DNA of 64,000 nucleotides from Azoarcus sp. KH32C (GCF_000349945.1 NC_020516.1:806001-870000); one strand, 5' to 3'. Shown: positions 36,461 to 44,980, numbered from the stretch's first letter. The notes: generated by a model from the sequence alone, not told the origin. Numbers and translations are program-made.

Positions 36461-37354
36461 ATGTCCATCCTGATCAACAAAGACACCAAGGTCATCACCC
36501 AGGGCATCACGGGTAAGACCGGCCAGTTCCACACCGAGAAGTGCCAGGAATACGCGAACGGCAAGAACTGCTTCGTTGCCGGCGTGAATCCGAAGAAGGC
36601 GGGCGAGAAGATTTTCGACATCCCCATCTACGCTTCGGTGAAGGAAGCCGCCGCTGAAACCGGCGCGACCGTGTCGGTGATCTACGTGCCGCCGGCAGGT
36701 GCCGCCGACGCGATCTGGGAAGCCTGCGAGGCGAACCTGGATCTGGCGATCTGCATCACCGAAGGCATCCCGGTCCGCGACATGCTGGTCGTGCGCAACA
36801 AGATGAAAGAGAAGGTTGCCAAGGGCGGCAAGGAAACCCTGCTGCTGGGACCGAACTGCCCGGGTCTGATCACGCCGGACGAGATCAAGATCGGCATCAT
36901 GCCGGGTCACATCCACCGCAAGGGCCGCATCGGCGTCGTGTCGCGTTCGGGCACGCTGACCTATGAAGCCGTCGCTCAGCTGACCGAAATCGGTCTGGGC
37001 CAGTCGTCGGCAGTCGGTATCGGCGGCGACCCGATCAACGGTCTGAAGCACATCGACGTGATGCGCATGTTCAACGACGATCCGGACACCGACGCGGTGA
37101 TCATGATCGGCGAGATCGGCGGTCCGGACGAAGCGGAAGCCGCGCAGTGGTGCAAGGCCAACATGAAGAAGCCGATCGTCGGCTTCATCGCCGGTGTGAC
37201 CGCGCCGGCCGGCAAGCGCATGGGCCACGCCGGTGCGCTGATCTCCGGCGGTGCCGACACCGCTGACGCCAAGCTCGCCATCATGGAAGAGTGCGGCTTC
37301 AAGGTGACGCGCAACCCGTCCGAGATGGGCAAGCTGCTGAAGGCGATGCTGTAA
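36461..37354 (+). CDS. sucD: Succinate--CoA ligase alpha subunit
   Basis: Alpha subunit of succinyl-CoA synthetase; it carries the CoA site and the phospho-histidine. The 297-residue product starts with TKVITQGITGKTGQFHT. The CoA-binding Rossmann part, the LLGPNCPGLITP segment and GHAGALISGG with the active-site His near residue 247 are present. AGGAGAG precedes the ATG. Confidence 0.97.
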   Translation: MSILINKDTKVITQGITGKTGQFHTEKCQEYANGKNCFVAGVNPKKAGEKIFDIPIYASVKEAAAETGATVSVIYVPPAGAADAIWEACEANLDLAICITEGIPVRDMLVVRNKMKEKVAKGGKETLLLGPNCPGLITPDEIKIGIMPGHIHRKGRIGVVSRSGTLTYEAVAQLTEIGLGQSSAVGIGGDPINGLKHIDVMRMFNDDPDTDAVIMIGEIGGPDEAEAAQWCKANMKKPIVGFIAGVTAPAGKRMGHAGALISGGADTADAKLAIMEECGFKVTRNPSEMGKLLKAML

Positions 37355-37375
37355 GCGTCGTCCCTTCCGCACTAC

Positions 37376-37409
37376 GAAAAAGCGCCGGCTGGTCCGGCGC
37401 TTTTTTTTT
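37376..37409 (+). terminator. Rho-independent terminator of sucCD
   Basis: The hairpin GCGCCGG-CTGGT-CCGGCGC is followed by nine T residues and preceded by A residues. It closes the sucCD transcript and separates it from the nif island. Confidence 0.92.
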
Positions 37410-37563
37410 GTCCGAGTGTTCGCAACGGGACGAGATGGTTTGTCGCGTTTCGGCCAATTGTCGAGGCGTTGTCGGGAGCGACGACCTGCCTTGGATCGCC
37501 GCGGTAGTGACGACTCCTTGATCTGACGGCCGTTCGAGGTCGTTGCTGCAATGCAGCGGCACC

Positions 37564-37579
37564 TGGCATCGTCCTTGCA
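37564..37579 (+). promoter_or_regulatory. Sigma-54 (-24/-12) promoter of nifV-nifW
   Basis: TGGCATCGTCCTTGCA has GG and GC at the exact -24/-12 spacing. The predicted start is near 37590, 26 bases before nifV. No TGT-N10-ACA NifA site is present between the sucCD terminator and this promoter. Confidence 0.7.
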
Positions 37580-37615
37580 CTGATGAATGCATTGCCCATT
37601 CATTGGTGACGCGTC

Positions 37616-38752
37616 ATGGTCATGATCAACGATACGACGCTGCGCGACGGCGAGCAGACCGCCGGGGTCGCGTTCACGGCGGACGAGAAGCTGGCGATCG
37701 CCCAAGCCCTGGTGGCTGCCGGAGTGCGCGAGATGGAGATCGGCGTGCCGGCGATGGGCGAGGCTGAGCGCGAGGTGATCCGCGCAATCGTTGCTTTGAA
37801 GTTGCCGGCTCGGCTGATGGTGTGGTGCCGCTTGTGCGTGCCGGATCTCGACGCCGCGGCCGCTTGCGGCGCGGACATCGTCCATCTGGCGCTGCCGGTG
37901 TCGGATCAGCAGATCCTGAAGAAGCTCGGGCGAGACCGCGACTGGGCGCTCAAGCAGTTGCGCGAGACGGTGGCCGTGGCGCGTGAGCGCGGGCTCACGG
38001 TGTCGATCGGCGGCGAGGATGCGTCGCGGGCGGATCCGGACTTTCTGTGCCGGGTGCTGGAGGTCGCGCAGGCAGCCGGTGCAGTGCGTTTTCGCTACGC
38101 GGACACCTTGGGTGTGCTCGATCCTTTCACGACCTTCGAGGCAATCGCACGACTGCGCGCGGCGAGCGACCTCGACGTCGAGATGCACGCCCACGACGAC
38201 TTGGGCCTGGCGACGGCCAACACGCTCGCGGCGGTGCGGGCCGGTGCGACGCACATCAGCACGACCGTCAACGGACTCGGCGAGCGGGCCGGCAACGCGG
38301 CGCTCGAGGAGGCGGTGATGGCCTTGCGCCATCTGCATGGGATCGACATCGGCATCGACTCACGCCAGTTGCCGGTAATCTCGGAGTTGGTCGCGGAGGC
38401 CTCTGGGCGGCCGGTGGCGGCGAACAAGCCGATCGTCGGCGGCTGGGTGTTTACGCACGAGGCGGGCATCCATGTGGACGGCCTGGTCAAGGACGCCAGC
38501 AACTACCAGAGTTTCGATCCGGCCGAAGTCGGCAGGAGTCATCGCTTGGTGCTGGGGAAGCATTCCGGCGCTGCGGCGGTGGTCAACGCGTGCCGTGAAC
38601 TGGGCATCGCCGTCGATGCGGAATGCGCGCGTCTGATCCTCGAACGTGTGCGTGACTTCGCGATCCGTACCAAACGCAATCCCGATATCCGCGACCTGAT
38701 GCGATTCCATCGCGAGTGTCAGGCGCCCAATTCCGAAGGAGCCGTGCAATGA
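37616..38752 (+). CDS. nifV: Homocitrate synthase NifV
   Basis: Condenses acetyl-CoA with 2-oxoglutarate to homocitrate, the organic ligand of FeMo-cofactor. It is a DRE-TIM metallolyase of 378 residues. The catalytic opening is INDTTLRDGEQTAGVAF, the metal-site segment is EMHAHDDLGLATAN near residue 185, and GLGERAGNAALEE follows. The ATG at 37616 sits just after the sigma-54 promoter. The stop overlaps nifW. The close relatives LeuA and isopropylmalate synthase are excluded by length (no C-terminal LeuA domain) and by context. Confidence 0.95.
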   Translation: MVMINDTTLRDGEQTAGVAFTADEKLAIAQALVAAGVREMEIGVPAMGEAEREVIRAIVALKLPARLMVWCRLCVPDLDAAAACGADIVHLALPVSDQQILKKLGRDRDWALKQLRETVAVARERGLTVSIGGEDASRADPDFLCRVLEVAQAAGAVRFRYADTLGVLDPFTTFEAIARLRAASDLDVEMHAHDDLGLATANTLAAVRAGATHISTTVNGLGERAGNAALEEAVMALRHLHGIDIGIDSRQLPVISELVAEASGRPVAANKPIVGGWVFTHEAGIHVDGLVKDASNYQSFDPAEVGRSHRLVLGKHSGAAAVVNACRELGIAVDAECARLILERVRDFAIRTKRNPDIRDLMRFHRECQAPNSEGAVQ

Positions 38753-39072
38753 GCGCGCTGATCGACGACATGAAGGCGCTCGAGAGCGCCGAAGACTTTT
38801 TCGCGTATTTCTCTGTGCCCTATGATGCGGCGGTCGTGCATGTGAGTCGTCTGCACATCCTGAAGCGCTTCTACCAGTACCTCGCGCAGCGGGGTGGCCT
38901 GGAGGGCTTGCCGGCGGCCGAGGCACAGACGGCGTGCCGTGAGATGCTGGCGCGGGCGTACGAGGATTTCGTGGCGTCCTGCGGCGTCGAGCAGAAGGTG
39001 TTCAAGGTGTTCCAGACCGCGCGCGGCGAGCATCGCGTGGCGGTCGGTGGGCTGCGACGGGCAGCCGGCTGA
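38749..39072 (+). CDS. nifW: Nitrogenase-stabilizing/protective protein NifW
   Basis: A 107-residue NifW protein, thought to protect or help mature the MoFe protein. The start overlaps the nifV stop (ATGA). The conserved LESAEDFFAYFSVPYD opening and HILKRFYQYL segment mark the family. It ends 15 bases before the convergent dioxygenase gene. Its biochemical role is known only in outline. Confidence 0.93.
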   Translation: MSALIDDMKALESAEDFFAYFSVPYDAAVVHVSRLHILKRFYQYLAQRGGLEGLPAAEAQTACREMLARAYEDFVASCGVEQKVFKVFQTARGEHRVAVGGLRRAAG

Positions 39073-39087
39073 CTTCGGATCGCCGCG

Positions 39088-39741
39088 TCAGGCGCCGGCA
39101 AGCGTGAGGTCGAAGCGTGCCGCGAGGGTGATCTGGCCGGCGTCTTCCTGTCCGACGAGGTCGATCGTCAGCGCTTCGCGCTCGGGCGGCGTGTAGCCGT
39201 TGCCCTCGCGGTTGTTGCCGCGGAAGTACATCTGGGTGACGAATTCCGGGTGCCCCGGGCGGGCGACGCGGAAATGGATATGCGGAGGGCGCGTTCCGTA
39301 ATTGCCGGGCAGGATGGTGAGGAAGGCGTAGCGGCCTTGCGCATCCGTCAGTACCCGGCCGTAGCCTTGGAATGCGGGGTCGCGGGAGCGCGGATCGACG
39401 CCGGGATGGCGATAGCGACCGTGTGCGTCCGCCTGCCAAATCTCGACTGTGGCGCCGACGATAGGTCGGCCGCCGGTGTCGCGAACCACGCCGCTGACGC
39501 GCAGGCGCTTGCCTTCGGCGGGCGCGTTCGAGTTGCTGGCAAGCCGGGTCAGATCGCCGTCGATGTCGCCGCTCCAATCGGGAGGGTAGAAGGGGCCGAG
39601 ATCGTCCTCGGGGGTCGGCCGAATTGCGGCATGCGCCGGATGCGGCGTCGCCACACCGCCCGCAAGGGGCAGCAGCGGCAGGCCGACGAGTCCGCGGGCG
39701 AGCCGCCGGCGCAAGTAGTTGTACTGCGCGCGCTGATCCAT
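39088..39741 (-). CDS. Exported intradiol ring-cleavage dioxygenase
   Basis: Related to protocatechuate 3,4-dioxygenase and catechol 1,2-dioxygenase, non-heme Fe(III) enzymes that cleave catechols with O2. It has 217 residues from the ATG at 39741, which follows GAGGAG. A twin-arginine signal peptide (RRRLARGLVGLPLLPLAGG, cleavage near AHA) would send it to the periplasm through Tat. The iron ligands are visible: Tyr in GRYRHPG, Tyr in PGNYGTRP and the two His in PPHIHFRV. It lies 81 bases after the NifX-like gene, on the same strand, with no terminator visible between, so it may belong to the nifE operon. The substrate is unknown. Confidence 0.85.
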   Translation of the reverse strand: MDQRAQYNYLRRRLARGLVGLPLLPLAGGVATPHPAHAAIRPTPEDDLGPFYPPDWSGDIDGDLTRLASNSNAPAEGKRLRVSGVVRDTGGRPIVGATVEIWQADAHGRYRHPGVDPRSRDPAFQGYGRVLTDAQGRYAFLTILPGNYGTRPPHIHFRVARPGHPEFVTQMYFRGNNREGNGYTPPEREALTIDLVGQEDAGQITLAARFDLTLAGA

Positions 39742-39822
39742 CGTTTTCTCCTCGGGTGACAAGAATTCGATGCGCGGCGTCGCTACTGGTTCCGATGCGC
39801 GTTCAGGTGCTGGACGCTGGCG

Positions 39823-40206
39823 TCAGTGGCGCGAGAAGAGATCGCGCAGCTTGCACAGCAGCAGCGACACGTCCCAGCGCGGGTCGGGCAGCGCTTCGCC
39901 GGCGAGGACTTTGTGCAGTGCCTGGTCGGCGTCGGTTTCGCTCGTGAGCAATACGTTCACCCCGCGCTTCTGCATGCGCCGCAGGAAGCCGTCGCCGGCG
40001 CTGCGGGCGACGATGATCTCGACGGCGTCGAGCGGATGTTGCGCCTCGGATTCCCAGTGATGAAAGACTTGGCGGCGTTCGAGCTCGACGCGTTGGGCTG
40101 CCGGCACGGACCCGCCTGGTTGGCAGTCATAGAGCAGCCATTGGCGCGCTTGGCCGGCGTGACCTGAGACCTGGGCGAAGTCGTCGGTGGCGATGGCGAT
40201 TTTCAT
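39823..40206 (-). CDS. NifX/NafY-domain protein (second FeMo-cofactor-binding-type protein)
   Basis: A 127-residue protein starting MKIAIATDDF and containing GHAGQARQW, the opening pattern of the NifX/NafY/NifB C-terminal fold that binds FeMo-cofactor or its precursor. The frame is open far upstream, but the ATG at 40206 is the domain start. It differs clearly from NifX at 41678-42094 and has a His-rich HHWESEAQHP segment. It follows nifQ in the nifE operon. Whether it acts as NifY, NafY or a distinct carrier cannot be settled. Confidence 0.82.
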   Translation of the reverse strand: MKIAIATDDFAQVSGHAGQARQWLLYDCQPGGSVPAAQRVELERRQVFHHWESEAQHPLDAVEIIVARSAGDGFLRRMQKRGVNVLLTSETDADQALHKVLAGEALPDPRWDVSLLLCKLRDLFSRH

Positions 40207-40243
40207 GCGTGCATCCTGGAGAATGAAGAGAGTGATGCGTCGC

Positions 40244-40681
40244 TTACGCCGCGACAGCAACGCCGAACAGCGGTTTTTCCTCGTTGCCGAAGCATTCGCC
40301 GTAATGCGCGCACACGCCGCAGGACGGCGCGCGGCAGACCTTGATGCCGGCTTGTTCGCACAGTTGCTTGTAGAAGAACTTCTTCCAGCGCATGCCATGG
40401 ACGTTGAGCAACGCGAGGCGGCTGAAGTGTTCATGCAGCAGGCTGGACAGTTCCGCGCGCGAGGGCAGGCCGAGGTCGTGCCACAGGTGGTCCTCGCCCA
40501 TGCAGGCGCGCGCGATACATTCGGCGAGCGCGACGAGGTCGTTGCTGCGTTCGACCGCGCCGTCGAGCAGCAGGCAGCGCACGTCCTGGTATTCGTCGTG
40601 GCGCTCGCCCGGCTCGGCCATGCTGCCGCCGGGCTTCCAGCGCGCGTCGATCATCGCGAGATAGGCGGCAGCGGGGCGCAT
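40244..40681 (-). CDS. nifQ: Molybdenum-processing nitrogen fixation protein NifQ
   Basis: NifQ delivers molybdenum as a Mo-Fe-S cluster to NifE/NifN-NifH during cofactor assembly. The 145-residue product ends with the diagnostic cysteine motif C-x4-C-x2-C-x5-C (CRAPSCGVCAHYGEC, near residues 120-134). It lies directly after fdxB with a one-base gap. The N-terminal half is helical and rich in acidic residues, as in relatives. Confidence 0.93.
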   Translation of the reverse strand: MRPAAAYLAMIDARWKPGGSMAEPGERHDEYQDVRCLLLDGAVERSNDLVALAECIARACMGEDHLWHDLGLPSRAELSSLLHEHFSRLALLNVHGMRWKKFFYKQLCEQAGIKVCRAPSCGVCAHYGECFGNEEKPLFGVAVAA

Positions 40682-40682
40682 G

Positions 40683-40982
40683 TCACATCTCCTTCGGCGC
40701 GTAAGAGATGCAGCGCCGCGTACAGTTGTTGTTGCACGATTCGCAGCCGACGCAGTTCTCCGGGTGCGCGACGTGCATCACCTTCTTTTCGTATTCGTCG
40801 TCGTCCTCGTCTTCGATCGCGAACATCTCGCCCTCGTCGTCGACGGCCATCAGTTGCAGCACTTCGCGCGCACAGGTCTTGAAGCAGCGTCCGCAGCCGA
40901 TGCACTTTTCCTGGTTGATCGCAGCGATGAAATTGGGCGTCCAGGCGACGCCGGAGGGCAGGGTGACGGTGAAGTAAGCCAT
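40683..40982 (-). CDS. fdxB: Nif-specific ferredoxin III (FdxB), 2[4Fe-4S]
   Basis: A 99-residue ferredoxin with two cluster-binding motifs: CIGCGRCFKTC near residues 27-37 and CVGCESCNNNCTRRC near residues 77-91. The long acidic loop between them (EDEDDDEYEKK) is typical of nif-associated ferredoxin III. It probably donates electrons in cofactor synthesis or to nitrogenase reductase. It lies between the DUF683 gene and nifQ. Confidence 0.93.
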   Translation of the reverse strand: MAYFTVTLPSGVAWTPNFIAAINQEKCIGCGRCFKTCAREVLQLMAVDDEGEMFAIEDEDDDEYEKKVMHVAHPENCVGCESCNNNCTRRCISYAPKEM

Positions 40983-41011
40983 GGAGTGCTCCGTGAAAGA
41001 ATCGTCGGCGC

Positions 41012-41203
41012 TCAGCCCGCGGCGGCGAGCTGTTTGCGCGCCTCGGCGAGCTTCGCGTAGGCGTCGAAGGTCTTCTGCGCCTGCTCGGGAATGCGCTCCC
41101 AGCCGATGGGCAGTTCCTCGGAAAGGTCGTGCAGGTCCATCTTGGCCTGGGTCGCCTGGGCGTTGAGTTTCTTCACTGACGCCTTGAGTTCGTCTGGGGT
41201 CAT
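41012..41203 (-). CDS. Nif-associated small helical protein (DUF683/CCE_0567 family)
   Basis: A 63-residue two-helix protein: DELKASVKKLNAQATQAKMDLHD, then LPIGWERIPEQA, a conserved turn of this family. It nearly always sits beside nifX and the DUF269 gene, as here. The function is unknown; structures of relatives suggest a helical-hairpin dimer. The start at 41203 lies eight bases after the DUF269 stop. Confidence 0.9.
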   Translation of the reverse strand: MTPDELKASVKKLNAQATQAKMDLHDLSEELPIGWERIPEQAQKTFDAYAKLAEARKQLAAAG

Positions 41204-41211
41204 GATCCGCC

Positions 41212-41685
41212 TCAGCCGAAGTTCGCGACGTCGGGAAAGCGCGCGACCATCGCGGCGGCGTCCTCGATGATGCGGTCGCCGGCTTCGCCCAGCGCCTGCA
41301 GCGTGTCGAAGCCGAAGCGGTGCACGTCGCGGTGGTATTTCGAGTAGACGATCAGCCGGCCCGCGGAGAGGATCGCCCGGCCGAAGCCTTCGTGGTTGAT
41401 CTTGATCATTGGCGAGGCGATGAAGCTCGTGCGGCGTTCGATGGCGATGCCGATGGCGTTGTAGAACAGCTCGAGCCGCCACAGCACTTCGGGATCCGGG
41501 TCGTCGATGATCGGGATCAGCTTGCGCGCGGCCTTGTCGACGACGAAGGGGGCGAGCACTTCGGCGTCGGTCTTGCCGTCCCAGCTGCCGTAAATGTCCT
41601 GGGCGCGCATCATCTTGACGAGTTCGCCCAGGAAGGGCGATGCGGCGATGATCGCGGAGGCGTCGGGAGCCAGGGTCTCAGACAT
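41212..41685 (-). CDS. NifX-associated nitrogen fixation protein (DUF269)
   Basis: A 157-residue protein from the ATG at 41685, which overlaps the nifX end by eight bases. Family hallmarks are SPFLGELVKMMRAQD near the start, GTWDGK-like SWDGKTD, and FNAIGIAIE-like FYNAIGIAIERRTS. It is widespread in nif clusters between nifX and the DUF683 gene. The biochemical role is not established; it is presumed to assist FeMo-cofactor assembly. Confidence 0.92.
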   Translation of the reverse strand: MSETLAPDASAIIAASPFLGELVKMMRAQDIYGSWDGKTDAEVLAPFVVDKAARKLIPIIDDPDPEVLWRLELFYNAIGIAIERRTSFIASPMIKINHEGFGRAILSAGRLIVYSKYHRDVHRFGFDTLQALGEAGDRIIEDAAAMVARFPDVANFG

Positions 41686-42094
41686 GTTCGGCCTCGCTCT
41701 CCACATCAAAGTCGAAGTTGCGTTCCTTGCCCTTCATCAGCACCTTGCGCAGCCACGGCGGCGGCGTGCCCTTGAGGACTTCCTGCAGGCGTTCGATGAT
41801 CGTCGCGATGGCCTGCGGGGTCGGGACTTTCACCGGATGCACGCGCAGGTTCACCACCTTCGCTGCGGCCGAACCGCCGATCGCGGCCACGTACAGCATC
41901 GCGCAGTCGCGCACCGCGTCGAGCTTGGGCAGGAGCTTGTCCTCGGTACCGTCCTCGGCGAGATCGCCGGCGAACTCGACGACTTCCACGAGCCGGCTCG
42001 AGTCCGGCTGCACTTCGTAGATCGCGATCTTCTTGGCCCAGCCGAAATGGGCATCGACGTCGATCAGGTTTTCGGTTGCAAAGGCGACTTTCAT
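41678..42094 (-). CDS. nifX: FeMo-cofactor precursor carrier NifX
   Basis: Carries NifB-co and other precursors between NifB and NifE/NifN. The 138-residue product opens KVAFATENLIDVDAHFGWAKK, the NifX/NifB-C pattern. GGGAG stands nine bases before the ATG at 42094; a longer in-frame start is possible (42232) but overlaps nifN. It ends with the long basic/acidic tail common in NifX. Confidence 0.93.
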   Translation of the reverse strand: MKVAFATENLIDVDAHFGWAKKIAIYEVQPDSSRLVEVVEFAGDLAEDGTEDKLLPKLDAVRDCAMLYVAAIGGSAAAKVVNLRVHPVKVPTPQAIATIIERLQEVLKGTPPPWLRKVLMKGKERNFDFDVESEAEHV

Positions 42095-42116
42095 GCCGAA
42101 ATCTCCCAAGGAGGAA

Positions 42117-43499
42117 TCAGTGACCAGCGCCAGCCGGCGCATCCATGGCCGGCGCGGCGACTGTGGAGTGAGACCCGAGGCTGGCGGGGGTGATGTGTTG
42201 TTCATGCGCGTGCAGTTGCTCCATGAAGACATTGCCCACCTCGAAGATGAGATCGCGCGTGCCGCGATAGCCGACGGTCACCTTGTGCGCGACGCCGAGT
42301 CGGTCGAAGGTCGGCAATCCGGCGCGCCAGAAGGGGATGCCGAGCCGTGCGGTCGCCTGGCGGCCGTGCGAGTGGGTGACCAGCAGGTCGCTGCCGGCGG
42401 CGTGCTGCTCGAAGTCGCCGAGATCGCCGATGCGCACGGTGTCGGCCGCGACGCGTGCGAGCACCGGGGCGTCCTGCGGCGCGATCGCGCAGGCGACGGT
42501 CGCGCCCATGTCGGCGAAGAAGTGGGATAGCGAGAAGAGCAGGTCGGGCTCGGCGGCGATCGCGACCTTCTGCTCGCCGAAGTAGAAATGACCATCGAGC
42601 ATCGCGTCCTGCAGCTGGCTGCGCTGGCGGCGGTACTTGGCCGGCACCTCGCATTCCGAGAGGTCCGCGAGCAGCGCGATGAAGGCGTCGCAGGCGGCGA
42701 GGCCGGTCAGGCGGTCGAATACGCGGCAGGGGACGCCGGTCTTCTTTTCGAGCAGTTCGGCCGCCGGGCGCATCTGTTCGCCGATCGCGATCGTCAGCGC
42801 CGACGCCCCCATCTCGCGGACGTCCTCGACACGCGTGCCGCCCAGCGTATGCGGCAGGAAGTTTTCGGGGATGTGGCCATCGAGCGAGCCGGAGAGGTCG
42901 GGCAGGATGATCGGCGTGAGGCCGAAGGCTTCGACGGTCTCGCGGATCTCCTCGATGTCGCCGGGAGTGAGGTGGCAGCCGGCGAGGATGTTCACCTGCC
43001 AGGGCGTGCGGACGGTCGTTTCGGGCACGAGCGCGTCGATCATCGCCGTGACCGCCTTGCCCCAGCCGTCGGAGAAGCCGCCGACGAAGTCCGGGGTCGG
43101 CGCGAAGACGACCTCGGTGCCTTCGAGCTCGGGGTGCTTGTCGCGGATCAGCTTCAGGAAGCCCGCGACGTCGTCGCCCTTGGCTTCGGTGATGCCCGTC
43201 GAACAGATCCCGATCAGCGCCGGATTCGCGCGTTTCTTGATGTTGAGCAGCGCCTGCTCGACGTTTTCGAGCCCGCCGAGGATCGTCGTGACTTCGCTCA
43301 TCGCGGTCGTCTGCAGCGGGATCGTCTCGCGGAAGTGGCGCACGAAGAGCACGAGGCCGAACGCGGTGCAGCCCTGCGAGCCATGCAGCAGCGGCAGCGC
43401 GCGGTCCATGCCGAGGAAGGCCAGCGCGGCGCCGATCGGGGCGCTCATCTTCAGCGGATTGACGGCGCAGGCTTTCTTGCCGACGATGACCTCAGCCAT
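42117..43499 (-). CDS. nifN: Nitrogenase cofactor scaffold subunit NifN
   Basis: With NifE it forms the alpha2beta2 scaffold on which NifB-co matures into FeMo-cofactor. It is NifK-like, with 460 residues: KACAVNPLKMSAPIGAALAFLG, then LPLLHGSQGCTAF with a cluster Cys near residue 44, and ILGGLENVEQALLN. It overlaps the nifE end by eight bases. A long plus-strand open frame across this region is a shadow. Confidence 0.95.
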   Translation of the reverse strand: MAEVIVGKKACAVNPLKMSAPIGAALAFLGMDRALPLLHGSQGCTAFGLVLFVRHFRETIPLQTTAMSEVTTILGGLENVEQALLNIKKRANPALIGICSTGITEAKGDDVAGFLKLIRDKHPELEGTEVVFAPTPDFVGGFSDGWGKAVTAMIDALVPETTVRTPWQVNILAGCHLTPGDIEEIRETVEAFGLTPIILPDLSGSLDGHIPENFLPHTLGGTRVEDVREMGASALTIAIGEQMRPAAELLEKKTGVPCRVFDRLTGLAACDAFIALLADLSECEVPAKYRRQRSQLQDAMLDGHFYFGEQKVAIAAEPDLLFSLSHFFADMGATVACAIAPQDAPVLARVAADTVRIGDLGDFEQHAAGSDLLVTHSHGRQATARLGIPFWRAGLPTFDRLGVAHKVTVGYRGTRDLIFEVGNVFMEQLHAHEQHITPASLGSHSTVAAPAMDAPAGAGH

Positions 43500-44910
43500 G
43501 ATGTGCCGCCCCCTTCGCTTCGAGTGCCTCGATTTCCCATGGCGCGGGTTGCTTCACCTGCGACCAGATCGGGTTGTAGAGCGCCTTGTCGATCTCGGCG
43601 ACGAGATTGACGATGCCGTCGTAGCCGGCGAGTGCGTGGTGGCGTTCCTGGTTGATCTCGACCCACGGCGTCTTCGCCTTCAGCGCGACGAACTGCGAGC
43701 GGCCGCCGGAGAGCATCACGTCGGCCTTCGATTCCTTCAGCATCTTGTACATCTCGCGCGGCGGCAGCTCATCGAACATGTGGGCGTCGGTGCCCATGAT
43801 CTCGACGACCTTCGCGCGATCGCTCTGCGTCGATTTCCGCATCGAGGTGCCGACGATCTCCATGCCGACTTCCTGCAGCGCGGAGACAACGCTCCACGAC
43901 TTCACGCCGCCGGTGAAGAGCAGCACACGCTTGCCCGCAAGGCGACTCTTGTAGTGTTCGAGGCGGGCCCAGGCGCGCGCTTCCTCGCGCGCGATCAGTG
44001 CTTCTGCGCGCGCAGGGAGGTCGGCCGGCGCGCCGCGCTCGACGAGCAGCTTCGAGATCTTGCGCAGGCAGTCCGACACGTCCGCGATGCCGTAGAAGCT
44101 GCCTTCGAAGAACGGAATGTCGTAGCGCTCGTTCATCTTGCGCGCGATGTTGATCAGCGCCTGCGAGCACAGCATGATCGCCGCCTTCGCGCGATGCGAG
44201 CTCGCGATATCCTTGTAGCGCGCATCGCCGCAGAAGGTCGCGAGCACGCGGATCCCGAGTTCGTCGAAGAGCGGCTTCACCTGCCAGAATTCGCCGACGA
44301 CGTTGTATTCGCCGATCAGGTTGATGTCGCAGTCCGTGGTGTAGTCCGGCTCCATCGTGCCGACGACATGGTCGAGCAGCGCCTCGCCGCCGAGCTTGTT
44401 GCCGAGGTTCTTGCTGCCGGCGAAACCCGGGGCGTTCACGGGGATCACCGGCTTGCCGAACCTCTCGCTAGCCGCCTTGCACACGCCCTCGATGTCGTCG
44501 CCGATCATCGCCGGCAGGCAGGTCTGGTAGACGAAGATCGCGGGCGGATCGACCTTGTCGACGATCTCCTTGATCGCGCGGTAGAGCCGCTTCTCGCCGC
44601 CGTAGATCACGTCGAACTCGGCCATGTCGGTCGTGAAGCCGGTGCGGTAGGTCTGCGGGCCGGACGAATAGACGTGGCGCGAATCCCAGGAGTTGCCTTC
44701 GCAGGCGATCGGGCCGTGCACGAGGTGGGCGACGTCGACGACTGGCTGCAGCGCGATCTTCGCGCCATCGAAGGCGCAGCCGCCGGCCGCGGCGCCGGGA
44801 GTGAGCGGCTTCTTGCATCCTTCCTTGCGCGCCTTGTCGCTTTTCGCCTGGTTCGTGGCGCAACCCGGTTCGACCAGCAGGCTGTCGATTCTCTGTTTCA
44901 GTGCGCTCAT
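43492..44910 (-). CDS. nifE: Nitrogenase cofactor scaffold subunit NifE
   Basis: NifD-like subunit of the NifEN scaffold, with 472 residues. The N-terminus has the CATNQAKSDKARKEGCKKPL cysteine region. GAAAGGCAFDGAKIALQPVVD follows, then HGPIACEGNSWDSRHV, in which a cluster Cys is visible. It is the first gene of the minus-strand operon nifE-N-X-DUF269-DUF683-fdxB-nifQ-nifX-like. A sigma-54 promoter and two NifA sites lie just upstream. Confidence 0.96.
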   Translation of the reverse strand: MSALKQRIDSLLVEPGCATNQAKSDKARKEGCKKPLTPGAAAGGCAFDGAKIALQPVVDVAHLVHGPIACEGNSWDSRHVYSSGPQTYRTGFTTDMAEFDVIYGGEKRLYRAIKEIVDKVDPPAIFVYQTCLPAMIGDDIEGVCKAASERFGKPVIPVNAPGFAGSKNLGNKLGGEALLDHVVGTMEPDYTTDCDINLIGEYNVVGEFWQVKPLFDELGIRVLATFCGDARYKDIASSHRAKAAIMLCSQALINIARKMNERYDIPFFEGSFYGIADVSDCLRKISKLLVERGAPADLPARAEALIAREEARAWARLEHYKSRLAGKRVLLFTGGVKSWSVVSALQEVGMEIVGTSMRKSTQSDRAKVVEIMGTDAHMFDELPPREMYKMLKESKADVMLSGGRSQFVALKAKTPWVEINQERHHALAGYDGIVNLVAEIDKALYNPIWSQVKQPAPWEIEALEAKGAAHHG

Positions 44911-44964
44911 GGTGGCTTCCTGTCTGCGCCCGCTCGCACAAATGTCGGGGGATGGGCATGCCGA

Positions 44965-44980
44965 TGCAGGAAGGGTGCCA
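44965..44980 (-). promoter_or_regulatory. Sigma-54 promoter of the nifE operon
   Basis: Minus-strand TGGCACCCTTCCTGCA matches the -24/-12 consensus, with GG and GC at the right spacing. The predicted start near 44954 leaves a leader of about 44 bases before nifE. Confidence 0.85.
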
